A DNA stretch of 64,000 nt from an uncultured Christensenellaceae bacterium (GTDB lineage: Bacteria; Bacillota; Clostridia; Christensenellales; Borkfalkiaceae): positions 87,917 to 151,916 of the forward strand of contig CAJUJO010000001.1 in NCBI GenBank assembly GCA_910586675.1. The letters are read 5' to 3'. The notes beneath the pieces were generated by a model that saw only the letters and a list, made by a program, of their open reading frames with translations, was not told where the DNA came from and did no database searches. Shown piece after piece: positions 49,702-59,029 of this stretch (its first letter is position 1; each line of letters opens with the position of its first letter). The translations under genes and the position numbers were made by a program.

Positions 49702-51510
49702 GTGAGCGCAATACGGGAAAAACTGAAGCTGCTGCCAGACTGTCCCGGCGTGTATATCATGCTCGACAAGGACGGCGCGGTCATTTATGTCGGCAAGGCG
49801 CGCGTGCTCAAAAACCGCGTGCGCCAGTATTTTCATTCTTCGGAGAAGCCGCAGAAGGTGCGCTCCATGGTGGAAAACGTCGCCGATTTTTCCTATATCG
49901 TCGCGCCGACGGAGGTGGACGCGCTCGCGCTGGAAAACAACCTCATTAAAAAGTACAAGCCCAAATACAACATTCTCCTCAAAGACGACAAGACGTATCC
50001 CTATATCAAGGTGCACACGCGGGAGGAATTTCCGCGCATCTCCGTAACCCGCCGCATCAGGAAGGACGGAAAATATTTCGGTCCGTTCATGGGCGGCGTC
50101 CGCTGCAAGGACGTCATCGACATTGCGGCGAAGGTCTACAATATTCGCACGTGCGCGGTTGCAATCGGTCAAAAGGAGAAAAAGCCTTGCCTTAACTATC
50201 ATCTTCACCGCTGTCTTGCCCCGTGCGCGCATCTGTGCACGCGGGAAGAGTATGCGGCGCGCGTGGAAAAGACGCTTTCCTTCCTTTCTGGCAACTACGA
50301 AGAGGCGGAAAATATTCTGCGCGAAAAGATGGCGAGGTTTGCCGAAGCGGAGGAATTCGAGCTCGCTCTCGAATATCGCGATAAAATCGAGATGCTGGCA
50401 AAGCTGGGCAGGAAGCGAATCACCGCCATGCCGCGCAGTGTGGACGCCGACATATGGGCGTATTCTTCCAACGGGCTTTATGCCTGCGCGAGCGTACTCG
50501 TAACCCGCCGCGGCATGATGCAGGGGGAGCGCAACTTTTCCCTCGAAGAGGGCGCCGCCGAACGGGAAGAGAGCTTTTTGAGCTTTCTTATCCAATACTA
50601 TTCGGCGCACGAGCTGCCGCACGAGATCATCCTTGGCGAGGAGATGGACGATGGGCTATTCCGCGGCTATGCTGCTGAGAAGGCGGGCAGAAACGTGGAG
50701 ATCACCCGCCCCAAGCTGGGCGTCAAAAAGGAGCTCCTCGACATGGCGCGGCGCAACGTAAAGGAATATCTCGAAAAGTCGGTATCCGTCATCGAGCATA
50801 AAAACGACATGACGAAAAACGCCTGCGCGCGCCTGCAAAAGCTGCTCGGTCTATCCCGATACCCCAATCGCATGGAGTGCTATGATATTTCCAATATATC
50901 GGGCGTGGATAAGGTGGCGTCCATGGTTGTGTTTACCGACGGCGAGGCGGATAAAACGGCATACCGCCGCTTCCGTATCCGAACGGTGGAGGGAGCGGAC
51001 GATTTCGCTTCCCTCAAAGAGACGTTGAAGCGCCGCCTTTCCAAGCTCGGTACTGCGGAAGAGGAGCGGTTTCCCAAGCCGCAGCTCGTCGTCATCGACG
51101 GCGGCAAAGGGCAGCTTTCCGCCGTGAAAGAGATTTTCGACGAGCTTGGAATTTCGGACATCGAGCTGATTTCCCTCGCCAAGCGTGAGGAGGAAATTTT
51201 CACCCTCTCGTCGGAAAAGAGCGTGCGGCTGGAACGGCGGGACTATGCCCTTCAGATGCTCCAACGCATCCGCGACGAGGCGCACCGTTTCGCGATTACC
51301 TATTTCAGAAGTTTGCATTCCAAAAACAATCTCGCCTCCGTGCTCGACGAGATCGGGGGGATCGGTAAACAAAAGCGCGTCGCGCTCATGGCGAAATTCG
51401 GCACCATCGATAAGATCATGCGTGCGAGCGAGGAAGAGCTTGCCTCGGCAGAGGGCATCGGCAGGGAGCTCGCCGCGCGGATAAAACGGCATTTCGAGGA
51501 AAAACTGTGA
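49702..51510 (+). CDS. uvrC: Excinuclease ABC subunit C
   Basis: Makes both incisions in nucleotide excision repair. The 602-residue protein has the N-terminal GIY-YIG domain (PGVYIMLDKDGAVIYVGKA), the YFGPF motif, the UvrB-binding UVR motif region (about 200-235), the RNase H-like endonuclease part (MECYDISNISG, PQLVVIDGGKGQLSA) and the C-terminal helix-hairpin-helix pair (LDEIGGIG, ASAEGIGRELAARI). It starts at a GTG (49702) behind GGAGGG. Its stop overlaps the next start (GTGA). Confidence 0.96.
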   Translation: MSAIREKLKLLPDCPGVYIMLDKDGAVIYVGKARVLKNRVRQYFHSSEKPQKVRSMVENVADFSYIVAPTEVDALALENNLIKKYKPKYNILLKDDKTYPYIKVHTREEFPRISVTRRIRKDGKYFGPFMGGVRCKDVIDIAAKVYNIRTCAVAIGQKEKKPCLNYHLHRCLAPCAHLCTREEYAARVEKTLSFLSGNYEEAENILREKMARFAEAEEFELALEYRDKIEMLAKLGRKRITAMPRSVDADIWAYSSNGLYACASVLVTRRGMMQGERNFSLEEGAAEREESFLSFLIQYYSAHELPHEIILGEEMDDGLFRGYAAEKAGRNVEITRPKLGVKKELLDMARRNVKEYLEKSVSVIEHKNDMTKNACARLQKLLGLSRYPNRMECYDISNISGVDKVASMVVFTDGEADKTAYRRFRIRTVEGADDFASLKETLKRRLSKLGTAEEERFPKPQLVVIDGGKGQLSAVKEIFDELGISDIELISLAKREEEIFTLSSEKSVRLERRDYALQMLQRIRDEAHRFAITYFRSLHSKNNLASVLDEIGGIGKQKRVALMAKFGTIDKIMRASEEELASAEGIGRELAARIKRHFEEKL

Positions 51511-52334
51511 TAAATTACGATTTGTTTTTAAGTGATTTCGACGGCACGCTCGTTCGATCGGACGGCACCGTTTCCGAACGCGCCAGGCGCGCTATAGAAG
51601 ATTATCGCGCCCGGGGCGGCATTTTTGCCGTCTGCACGGGCAGAATGCTGACCTCGATTCTTCCCCGCGTGCGGGAATTGGGGATCGAGGAAGGTCTCGT
51701 CGCCGCCTATCAGGGCGCGCTGATCGCCGACGTAAAGACGGGAAAGCTGTTGAAAAACGAAGGATTCTCTCCGTCGGGCGGCGTGCGCGCGCTCAAAATT
51801 TTGGAAAAAGAATGCCCGCACGTGCATATGTACACGCAAGACGCGCTTTTTTCAAACAAAAAGGATGAGCTGCTCGACATATACGAAAAAATTTGCGGCG
51901 TCAAAGCGGAGATCGTTTCGGAGATGCCGCTTTCGGAAAAAGCGGAGCGGGAGGGCTTGCGCATCGTGAAGGCGCTCGCCATGTGCTCCCCGTCCGAGCA
52001 TGCGGATATTCTGCGGCGCGTGAGCGAAGCCGCGGGAGATGCGTTTTACGTTACGGGTTCATCCGATTGGCTGGTGGAGATCATGCCGCATGGGCAGAAT
52101 AAGGAAAGCGCCGCGCGGTTTCTTTCCGAATACTATTCCGTTCCCATGCAGCGCGTCGCCGCAATCGGCGACCAGCTCAACGATTTGCCTATGATAGCCG
52201 CCGTCGGCGGAAAGTTCGCCGTAGCCAATGCGGCGGAAGCGCTCAAAAAAATCGCCTGCACCGTGCCGTCGAATGAAGAGGACGGTGTGGCGTTCGCGCT
52301 GGAACATTACGTTATGAGGAAAAGCTATGAATGA
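51507..52334 (+). CDS. Cof-type HAD-superfamily phosphatase
   Basis: A 275-residue hydrolase of the Cof/YidA group. Motif I is DLFLSDFDGTLV near the N-terminus, motif II ICTGR-like VCTGRML, and motifs III and IV are the Lys and Asp in HGQNKESA and AIGDQLNDLPMI. The alpha/beta C2 cap lies between about residues 80 and 190. Substrates are phosphorylated sugars or cofactors and are not predictable. It starts at GTG within the uvrC stop and overlaps hprK by 8 nt. Confidence 0.88.
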   Translation: MINYDLFLSDFDGTLVRSDGTVSERARRAIEDYRARGGIFAVCTGRMLTSILPRVRELGIEEGLVAAYQGALIADVKTGKLLKNEGFSPSGGVRALKILEKECPHVHMYTQDALFSNKKDELLDIYEKICGVKAEIVSEMPLSEKAEREGLRIVKALAMCSPSEHADILRRVSEAAGDAFYVTGSSDWLVEIMPHGQNKESAARFLSEYYSVPMQRVAAIGDQLNDLPMIAAVGGKFAVANAAEALKKIACTVPSNEEDGVAFALEHYVMRKSYE

Positions 52335-53253
52335 TATTTTATTGCCCAAAGAAACGGTCATGCTGGATAAATTCGCTTCCGACCTCAACATGGAAATTAT
52401 CTATGCGGGTCGCGGACATCTCACTCTTTCCAGCATCAGCGTAGATAGACCGGGGCTGCCTCTCGCCGGATTTTTTACCTATTTCGATACTTCCCGCATT
52501 ATGGTCATCGGGCTGACCGAGCACGAGTATTTGCGCTCTTTCCCCGTGGAGGAATGCAAGGAAAAGATAAAAAAACTCTTTTCCTGGGGGGGAATCCCGT
52601 GTATCATCTTTTCGCGCGATTTGCCCGTAATCCCCGAATTTATGGAATACGCGCGTCAGTCGGGCACGCCCATTTTCCGTTCGGGAAAAATGACGACTTC
52701 CGTCATGGCCGACCTCTTCGTCTATCTCACCCGTCTGCTTGCCCCCATAGCCACCGTGCACGGCGTTTTGATGGAGGTGTTCGGCGTGGGGATCATGCTT
52801 ACGGGAAACAGCGGCGTGGGGAAAAGCGAAACGGCGATGGAGCTCATTAAGCGCGGGCACCGCCTCGTTGCGGACGATTCCGTCGTCATCAAGCGCGTGG
52901 AAAACGAGCTGATCGGCACCGCGCCCGAGCAGATTCGTTACTTCATGGAGCTGCGCGGCATCGGCATCATCAACGTGAAAAACATGTACGGCTCCGGTTC
53001 GGTGCTCGGCGAAAAGCAAGTGGATCTCGTCATGGAGATGGAGACCTGGCGCAGGGATAAAGAGTACGACCGCATCGGCGGCGAACAGAACGTGGAAGAA
53101 ATTCTCGGTCTTAAAATCCCCAAACTCGTTATTCCCGTAAGTCCCGGGCGCAACCTTGCCATTCTCATCGAGGTCGCGGCGAGAAATTACCGCTTGAAGA
53201 GCATGGGCTACGACGCGGCGCAGGAGCTCATTCAGCGCACGATAGGAAGATGA
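52327..53253 (+). CDS. hprK: HPr kinase/phosphorylase
   Basis: Phosphorylates and dephosphorylates HPr at Ser46, the key step of carbon catabolite control in Bacillota. The 308-residue enzyme has the HPrK N-terminal domain (1-125), then the P-loop GNSGVGKS at 160-167 with KRGHRLVADD after it, ELRGIGIINV, and the C-terminal signature VSPGRNLAILIEVAARNYRLKS. It is translationally coupled to both neighbours (overlap of 8 and 4 nt). Confidence 0.96.
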   Translation: MNDILLPKETVMLDKFASDLNMEIIYAGRGHLTLSSISVDRPGLPLAGFFTYFDTSRIMVIGLTEHEYLRSFPVEECKEKIKKLFSWGGIPCIIFSRDLPVIPEFMEYARQSGTPIFRSGKMTTSVMADLFVYLTRLLAPIATVHGVLMEVFGVGIMLTGNSGVGKSETAMELIKRGHRLVADDSVVIKRVENELIGTAPEQIRYFMELRGIGIINVKNMYGSGSVLGEKQVDLVMEMETWRRDKEYDRIGGEQNVEEILGLKIPKLVIPVSPGRNLAILIEVAARNYRLKSMGYDAAQELIQRTIGR

Positions 53254-55436
53254 ATTTGAATTGCGAAATTCTCGCCCCCGCGGGGGACGAACAGTCGGCG
53301 CGCGCCGCAATTTTTGCGGGCGCGGATGCGATCTATTTGGGCTTAAAGGAATTTTCCGCGCGGGCGAGCGCGGAAAATTTCGGCGTTTCCGACCTTGCGC
53401 GCATTGCGGAATTCGCGCACGTCGCGGGGGCGAAGGTGTACGTCGCACTCAACACGCTCGTCAAAGACGGCGAAACGGACGCCTTCTTCTCCCTAGCCCT
53501 CAGCGCTTGGAACGCGGGCGTGGATGCTATTCTCATTCAGGATATTTTTCTCGGGAAGAAATTGAAAGAGACTTATCCCGAAATGGTTTTGCACCTCTCT
53601 ACGCAGGCAGGGTGCTGTAACGTTTACGGGGCGCTCCTTGCGAAGGAGTACGGCTTTTCGCGCGTAGTTCTCGCGCGGGAAACGCCCCTTTCGGAAATCG
53701 TAAAAATTTCCGCAATGATCGAAACGGAAGTCTTCGTGCAGGGCGCGCTCTGCACCTGCTTTTCAGGACAGTGTTATCTTTCCTCGTTTGCGGGCAACAA
53801 CAGCGGCAACAGGGGGCGGTGCAAACAGCCCTGCCGCAAACAATATTCCATTGACCGCGCGGGTTTTTCCGAGTCCGCTTACGCGCTTTCCCTTTCCGAT
53901 TTGTGCGTCGGCGCTCGGGCAAAGGAGCTGGTCGCGGCGGGCGCGCGTTCCTTGAAGATCGAAGGCAGAATGCGCCGCCCCGAATACGTCGCGGCGGCGG
54001 TAAGTTATTACCGGGAACTCCTTTCGGACGGGGACGGAAAGCAAGAATTTACCCGTTTGAAGCGCGCGTACAACCGCGGCGGTTACACGCACGGGCTCGC
54101 CTTCGGGCAGGATAAAAAGCTGCTCTCGCGCGAAGTACAGGGGCATATCGGCGAGGACGTCGGCGCGGTGTCGGTGAAAAAGGACGGCTATTTCTGCGAG
54201 AGCGCTTTTGCGGCGCGCGCGGGCGACGGGTTCAAGATTTTGCGCGGCGGCAGGGAAGTCGGCGGCGCGGCGTTTGCGCGGTCTTACGGGCGCGGGTTTT
54301 ATCTTTCCTCTTCGGCAAAGCTCCTCGCGGGAGACCGCGTGCGCGTTACGACGGACACGGCGGCGAACGCGGCGGCGCTCTCGGTAAAAAACACGAGAAA
54401 AATACCGCTTGAAATTACGGTGAAGGCGGGAGAAAAACCGCGCGTCGTCTGCGGCGATTTTACGTATACGGGCGACTTTGCCTGCGAGGCGGCGCAGCGC
54501 GCGCCGCTCACGGCGGCGGAAATCGAAGCGTGCTTTATGAAGACGGACGGACTCCCGCTTTCGCCCGAATGCAAGGCAATCACGGAGGGCGCGTTCGTAC
54601 CCAGGTCGCAGCTCAACGCCTTCCGCCGCGCCTTTTACGGGGAACTCGTAAAGCGGCTCGCGCCGCCGCGGGAGAAAATAGAAGCGCGGGCGATCCCGCG
54701 AAAAACGATCATCCCCGAACGGGGCGCAAAAACAGCCGTGATCGCCTCCGATTTGAAGGGTTTGAAAGCCGACGTGCTCATCTTTAAGCCGCGCGATTAT
54801 GCCGATCTTTCGGGCGCGGAGGAGGGGGAAGGGGAGAAGTTTTTATATCTCCCGCCCCTCTTTACGGAAGAGGATGAAGCGTTCGTATTTCCCGCGCTTT
54901 CCCGCTTTCGCGGCATTTACTGCGACGGGTACTACGGCGTGAAATTCGCCGAAAAATACAATTTGAAGCTGTTCGCGGGCACGGGGTTCAACCTCGTCAA
55001 CCGCTATGCCGTTGCGGGAGCATCGGAAGCGGGCGCGGAATATTTCGTCCTTTCCAAGGAGCTTTCCTCCGCAGAGCAGCGGGCGCTTTCGGGCAAGGGC
55101 GCATTCGCGCTTACGCTCGGCTCCGTCAAGGTCATGGACTTGTGCTACTGCCCTTTTCAAAAGACGTGCCCGGCGTGCGATAAGCGGGAGCTTTACGTGC
55201 TTACCGACGAAGGCGGGCGGGAATTTCCGCTCCGCCGCTATCGTCTGAACGGCTGCCGTTTCGAAGTCTACAATTGCGCGCCGCTGGCGGCGTACAACGG
55301 GCTTTCTTCCGCGCTCGTTGAAATCACGGCGGGGAAAGCGGGAAAAGAACTTGTGCCGTTCGCGCACAATCCGGAAAATGCGTTACCGCGCTTAAAGGGT
55401 GCGACGAAGGGACATGCGGAGAGGAGCCTGTTATGA
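53250..55436 (+). CDS. U32-family peptidase-like protein
   Basis: A 728-residue member of the U32 family, with the DUF3656-containing long layout. It opens with CEILAPAGDEQSARAAIFAGADAIYLG. The conserved cysteine motif GALCTCFSGQCYLSS then NRGRCKQPCR (about 165-195) is where related proteins such as RlhA and UbiU hold an Fe-S cluster. A later CYCPFQKTCPAC (about residues 631-642) adds further cysteines. U32 members act in tRNA/rRNA hydroxylation or, in some cases, as collagenases; which applies here is open. It overlaps hprK and mutS2 by 4 nt each. Confidence 0.87.
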   Translation: MNLNCEILAPAGDEQSARAAIFAGADAIYLGLKEFSARASAENFGVSDLARIAEFAHVAGAKVYVALNTLVKDGETDAFFSLALSAWNAGVDAILIQDIFLGKKLKETYPEMVLHLSTQAGCCNVYGALLAKEYGFSRVVLARETPLSEIVKISAMIETEVFVQGALCTCFSGQCYLSSFAGNNSGNRGRCKQPCRKQYSIDRAGFSESAYALSLSDLCVGARAKELVAAGARSLKIEGRMRRPEYVAAAVSYYRELLSDGDGKQEFTRLKRAYNRGGYTHGLAFGQDKKLLSREVQGHIGEDVGAVSVKKDGYFCESAFAARAGDGFKILRGGREVGGAAFARSYGRGFYLSSSAKLLAGDRVRVTTDTAANAAALSVKNTRKIPLEITVKAGEKPRVVCGDFTYTGDFACEAAQRAPLTAAEIEACFMKTDGLPLSPECKAITEGAFVPRSQLNAFRRAFYGELVKRLAPPREKIEARAIPRKTIIPERGAKTAVIASDLKGLKADVLIFKPRDYADLSGAEEGEGEKFLYLPPLFTEEDEAFVFPALSRFRGIYCDGYYGVKFAEKYNLKLFAGTGFNLVNRYAVAGASEAGAEYFVLSKELSSAEQRALSGKGAFALTLGSVKVMDLCYCPFQKTCPACDKRELYVLTDEGGREFPLRRYRLNGCRFEVYNCAPLAAYNGLSSALVEITAGKAGKELVPFAHNPENALPRLKGATKGHAERSLL

Positions 55437-57790
55437 CGAAAAGAAGCGCGGAGCGCTTGGAATTGAATAAAATTCTTTCGGCGGCGGCTTCCTTCGCCGT
55501 CCTCGAAGAGAGCAAATCGGCGCTTTCCCGCTTGCGGCCGTGCACGCGGTTATCCGACGCGAAAAAATGCCTTTCTCTCACGGAAGAGGCGCTTCGGCTG
55601 CTGTTCGAGTTGGGCGCGGGGCGGGTCGAATATTTCCCGCCGCAGGGCGACGCTTTGGAGCGGGCGGAAAAGGGCGCTACGCTCACTTGCGGAGAATTGA
55701 CCGACGCGGCGCGCCTGCTGCGTTCGGCGCGCGTCATGGCGCATTCGGTGCTCTCCTTTTCCGATACGGAAATCGGCGGCATGAAGGAGCTTGCCGATCG
55801 CCTCGTGTCGAACGCTTCTCTGGAAGAGGATATTACCGATAAGATTATCGGCGAAAACGAAATTGCGGATCATGCGAGCGACAGGCTGTATTCCGTTCGC
55901 CGCGAGATACGCCTTTTGAACGAGCGGATCCGCGCGCGGCTTTCCGAATACCTTACGGGCGCGGAGCGCAAATTTTTGCAAGACGGCGTGGTTACCGTGC
56001 GCGGAGATAGGTACGTCCTGCCCGTGAAGGCGGAATACAAGCGCAGCGTCAAGGGTTTTGTGCACGACCGCTCGCAGACGGGAGCAACGGTGTTCATAGA
56101 GCCGGAAGAAGTATTGGAGATGAACAACGAGCTCCGCACGCTCGCCCTCGATGAGAAGGAGGAGGAAGAACGCATTTTATCGGAACTATCCCGCGCAGTG
56201 GGCGCTATGCGGGAGGACTTGGAGCGGAATATGCGCGTGCTTTGCGAGATAGACGGCTACTACGCGCGCGCCGAATACGCTTACAAATTAAAATGCGTGA
56301 AACCCCGCTTGAACGATAAGGGGCGGGTGAATATCGTAAAGGGCAGGCATCCTTTACTCGATCCGAAAACCGCGGTGCCCGTTTCCGTGGAAGTGGGAGG
56401 CGATTATAAATTTCTGCTCATCAGCGGTGCGAACACGGGCGGAAAGACGGTAACGCTCAAAATGTGCGGTCTGTTCTGTCTCATGGCGGCATGCGGTATG
56501 TTCGTGCCCGCGGCGGAAGCCGACCTCGCTGTGTTTGAAGCAATTTACTGCGACATAGGCGACAGTCAGTCCATCGAAGAAAATTTGTCCACCTTCTCGT
56601 CGCACATTCTCAACTTAAAGGAAATTACCGAACAAGCGGGGGAAAACAGCTTCGTGCTCATCGACGAGCCGGGCGGCGGCACCGACCCCGAAGAGGGGCA
56701 GGCAATCGCGCGCGCCGTTATCACTTCTCTGATGCGCGCGGGGTGCCGCGGCATCGTAACCACGCACTATTCGGCACTCAAAGAGTTCGCCTACCAAACG
56801 GACGGCATCGAAAACGGATGCATGGAGTTCGACGCCGATACGCTCCGTCCTCTGTACCGTATGAAAATCGGCGCGCCGGGGTCGTCCAATGCGCTCGCTA
56901 TTTGCTCGCGGCTGGGACTTTCGGAGGAGATTGTGTCGGAGGCGCGCGGGTATCTCTCCGAAGGGGCGCGCTTGTTCGAGCGCACTGTCCGCGCGGCGGA
57001 AGAGAGCCGCATTTCAGCGGAGCGCGCGCGGGCGGAAGCCGTCGCCCTGAAAGTCGAATGGGAAGCGCGGCTTTCGTCGCTGGAAAAAGAGGAAGCGGCG
57101 TTCGGAAAGGAGAAGGAAAAATTCCTGCTCTCGTCTAAAGCGCAGGCGCGGCGCATCGTCAACGAACGCACGGCGGAAGCGGAAGAGATTCTGCGCGGCA
57201 TCGAGGAGATTTTTGCGCGGGAGAATTTGAACGAGGGCGATCTCATTCGCGCGCGCACGCTCAAAAATAAGCTGGCAAACGCCGCCTTCGGTATGGAGGA
57301 AGAGGAGAAAATACGCAATCTTCCCATAGACGTTAAGGGGCTGCAAGCGGGCGATACGGTGTTCGTAAAGAGCCTGAACGCGGAGGGCACGGTGATTTCC
57401 TTCCGCGCCGATAAGAATGTTGCGGAAGTGCAGTGCGGCGCGCTCCGCGTGAGGAGCAAGTTGTCCGATTTGTATACGGCGGGCAAGCCGAAACAAGAGA
57501 AGGACGGGGGTGTGCGCGTCGTAAAAAACCTTGCGCCCAAAGCCATGCCGAAGCGGGAGTGCAACGTTATCGGACTGTCGGTGCAGGAGGCGCTTTCCGA
57601 GGTGGAAACCTTCCTCGACGGCGCCGTCGTTTCCAATCTCGCCGAGGTGCGCATCGTGCACGGTATGGGCACGGGGAAGCTCCGCGCCGCAATCGCCGAT
57701 CTCTTGAAAAAACACGCGCGCGTCGCCGAATTCCGTTTGGGGCGGTACGGCGAGGGGGAGTCGGGCGTAACGATCGTAACGCTCAAATAG
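55433..57790 (+). CDS. mutS2: Endonuclease MutS2
   Basis: A 785-residue MutS paralogue without mismatch-recognition domains. It acts on stalled or collided ribosomes and on branched DNA. Visible are the MutS core and clamp (1-310), Walker A ISGANTGGKTVTLKMCG near residue 330, DEPGGGTDPEEGQA as Walker B, the coiled coil (about 515-620), and the C-terminal Smr nuclease domain with VRIVHGMGTGKLR and the final FRLGRYGEGESGVTIVTLK. It is coupled to the U32 gene. Confidence 0.96.
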   Translation: MTKRSAERLELNKILSAAASFAVLEESKSALSRLRPCTRLSDAKKCLSLTEEALRLLFELGAGRVEYFPPQGDALERAEKGATLTCGELTDAARLLRSARVMAHSVLSFSDTEIGGMKELADRLVSNASLEEDITDKIIGENEIADHASDRLYSVRREIRLLNERIRARLSEYLTGAERKFLQDGVVTVRGDRYVLPVKAEYKRSVKGFVHDRSQTGATVFIEPEEVLEMNNELRTLALDEKEEEERILSELSRAVGAMREDLERNMRVLCEIDGYYARAEYAYKLKCVKPRLNDKGRVNIVKGRHPLLDPKTAVPVSVEVGGDYKFLLISGANTGGKTVTLKMCGLFCLMAACGMFVPAAEADLAVFEAIYCDIGDSQSIEENLSTFSSHILNLKEITEQAGENSFVLIDEPGGGTDPEEGQAIARAVITSLMRAGCRGIVTTHYSALKEFAYQTDGIENGCMEFDADTLRPLYRMKIGAPGSSNALAICSRLGLSEEIVSEARGYLSEGARLFERTVRAAEESRISAERARAEAVALKVEWEARLSSLEKEEAAFGKEKEKFLLSSKAQARRIVNERTAEAEEILRGIEEIFARENLNEGDLIRARTLKNKLANAAFGMEEEEKIRNLPIDVKGLQAGDTVFVKSLNAEGTVISFRADKNVAEVQCGALRVRSKLSDLYTAGKPKQEKDGGVRVVKNLAPKAMPKRECNVIGLSVQEALSEVETFLDGAVVSNLAEVRIVHGMGTGKLRAAIADLLKKHARVAEFRLGRYGEGESGVTIVTLK

Positions 57791-57799
57791 GGGGCTGCC

Positions 57800-58018
57800 G
57801 TGAGCAAGTATATACCGCTGTGGGAGTATGTAAAGATAGGCGAAAATTTTCCTTTGGAGCTTACCTTCGGGGAGATAGAAGGGGTTCTCGGATTTCCCTT
57901 AGACCATTCCTTTCTGAACGCCAAAAAGGAAACGGCGGAATACGGGTTTACGGTCGGGAAAATATCGATGAAGAAACGGACGGTCGTCTTTGAAAAGAAA
58001 GGGGAAGCTCCCCTGTAA
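57800..58018 (+). CDS. Small DUF7662-like domain protein
   Basis: A 72-residue protein starting at a GTG with a GGGGGC run upstream. YIPLWEYVKIGENFPLELTFGEIEGVLGFPL resembles the helix-strand module of DUF7662-type small domains (L-[TS]-F-x-E-I-E-x-[IVL]-[LG]-x-P-L), often found in restriction- or stress-linked contexts. It then has YGFTVGKISMKKRTVVFEK as the closing strands. It follows mutS2 by 9 nt and is probably the last gene of that operon. Function unknown. Confidence 0.6.
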   Translation: MSKYIPLWEYVKIGENFPLELTFGEIEGVLGFPLDHSFLNAKKETAEYGFTVGKISMKKRTVVFEKKGEAPL

Positions 58019-58077
58019 TATTCGCGCGGCTTCGGAAATAAAATGTTTTGACAGATTATATTCCGAGGTAACAGATT

Positions 58078-58782
58078 TTGAAAAGACTATCATCCCGCGC
58101 GATTGCCGCGCTGACCAACGGTTTTTTAGCGCTCGTCGTGTGCATCGTCGGCGCAGTGTGCTTTATTCCCTCCGTTTCCGCCGCGACCAATCTCGAAGGG
58201 CGCGTTTACCGCAAGGGCAATTGCGAGGACGGCGTTTCTCTGATGTTCAACGTCTATTGGGGCACGGAGGAGGTTTACGGTATTCTGGACGTGCTGGACG
58301 AATACGGCGTGAAGAGCACCTTCTTTCTCGGCGGGAGCTGGGCGGACGACAACGTTCCTTGCGTAAAGGAAATCGCGGCGCGCGGGCACGAAATCGGTTC
58401 GCACGGATATTTTCACCGCGATCACGACAAACTGTCCTTAAAGGCAAACACGGACGAAATCAAAACGAGCGTGGATTTTATCTCGCAGGCGGCGGGCGTA
58501 ACGGTAACGCTGTTCGCGCCGCCTTCGGGCGCGTATAACGACGACACCGTTACGGCGGCGGAGTCGCTCGGGCTCAGAACGGTTTTATGGAGCAAAGACA
58601 CCATCGACTGGCGGGATAAAAACAAGGCGGACGCATACCGCCGCGCGACGCAGGAAATAGAGGGCGGCGATCTTGTTCTGATGCATCCGATGAAGCACAC
58701 GCTGGAAGCGCTTCCCGAGATTCTGTCTTATTATAAAGAGCATTCCCTGCGCGCGATCACGGTGAGCGAAAACATAGGATAA
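58078..58782 (+). CDS. Polysaccharide deacetylase-like protein with altered metal site
   Basis: A 234-residue NodB-fold (CE4) protein with an N-terminal membrane signal (about 10-35). Strand 1 is VSLMFNVYWGTEEVYGILDV, where active enzymes have TFDDG; the metal-binding Asp is Asn here, as in some PdaB/YlxY-like sporulation proteins. The HxxxH zinc pair is kept (GSHGYFHRDH), as are FAPPSGAYN and the end motif DLVLMHPM. Either it is inactive or it uses a changed metal site. The start is TTG at 58078 with CGAGGT 9 nt before it; TTGACA lies at 58048. Confidence 0.75.
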   Translation: MKRLSSRAIAALTNGFLALVVCIVGAVCFIPSVSAATNLEGRVYRKGNCEDGVSLMFNVYWGTEEVYGILDVLDEYGVKSTFFLGGSWADDNVPCVKEIAARGHEIGSHGYFHRDHDKLSLKANTDEIKTSVDFISQAAGVTVTLFAPPSGAYNDDTVTAAESLGLRTVLWSKDTIDWRDKNKADAYRRATQEIEGGDLVLMHPMKHTLEALPEILSYYKEHSLRAITVSENIG

Positions 58783-58811
58783 ACGCACCCACCGTCAACC
58801 TCATATAAACA

Positions 58812-58983
58812 CTTTTTTCATGCGCCGTTTCGGCTCTTTTCCGCCGTGTCGCGCTTGCAGTAGTCCCCGCTACAGCTTTACGCGAGCGCGGCGGAAAATA
58901 TCTCGAAAAAACACTATGAAAAAAGCTTGCATTTTGCGTCGTGAAGCGGCGAGGGGATAGACCGTCGATTTGCACGCAAAATG
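58812..58983. repeat. Large nested inverted repeat upstream of the M16 peptidase gene
   Basis: CTTTTTTCAT (58812-58821) pairs with ATGAAAAAAG (58916-58925). Inside are TTTTCCGCCG (58837-58846) with CGGCGGAAAA (58889-58898), TCGCG (58849-58853) with CGCGA (58881-58885), and GTAG with CTAC. A second stem follows, CATTTTGCGT (58930-58939) with ACGCAAAATG (58974-58983). It looks like a structured RNA or a small palindromic mobile repeat. Its GTCGTGAAGCGG segment weakly recalls the repeat element at 183-200. Confidence 0.55.
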
Positions 58984-59029
58984 TGTTCAGCTGGGGTTTG
59001 GCAGCAGGTACATAAAAGGAGAAATACAA

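Noticed and set aside
57800..58018. Treating the small gene after mutS2 as a non-coding tail
   Set aside because: It has a GTG start with a ribosome site, a stop in place and a domain-like pattern, so it is kept as a gene with moderate confidence.
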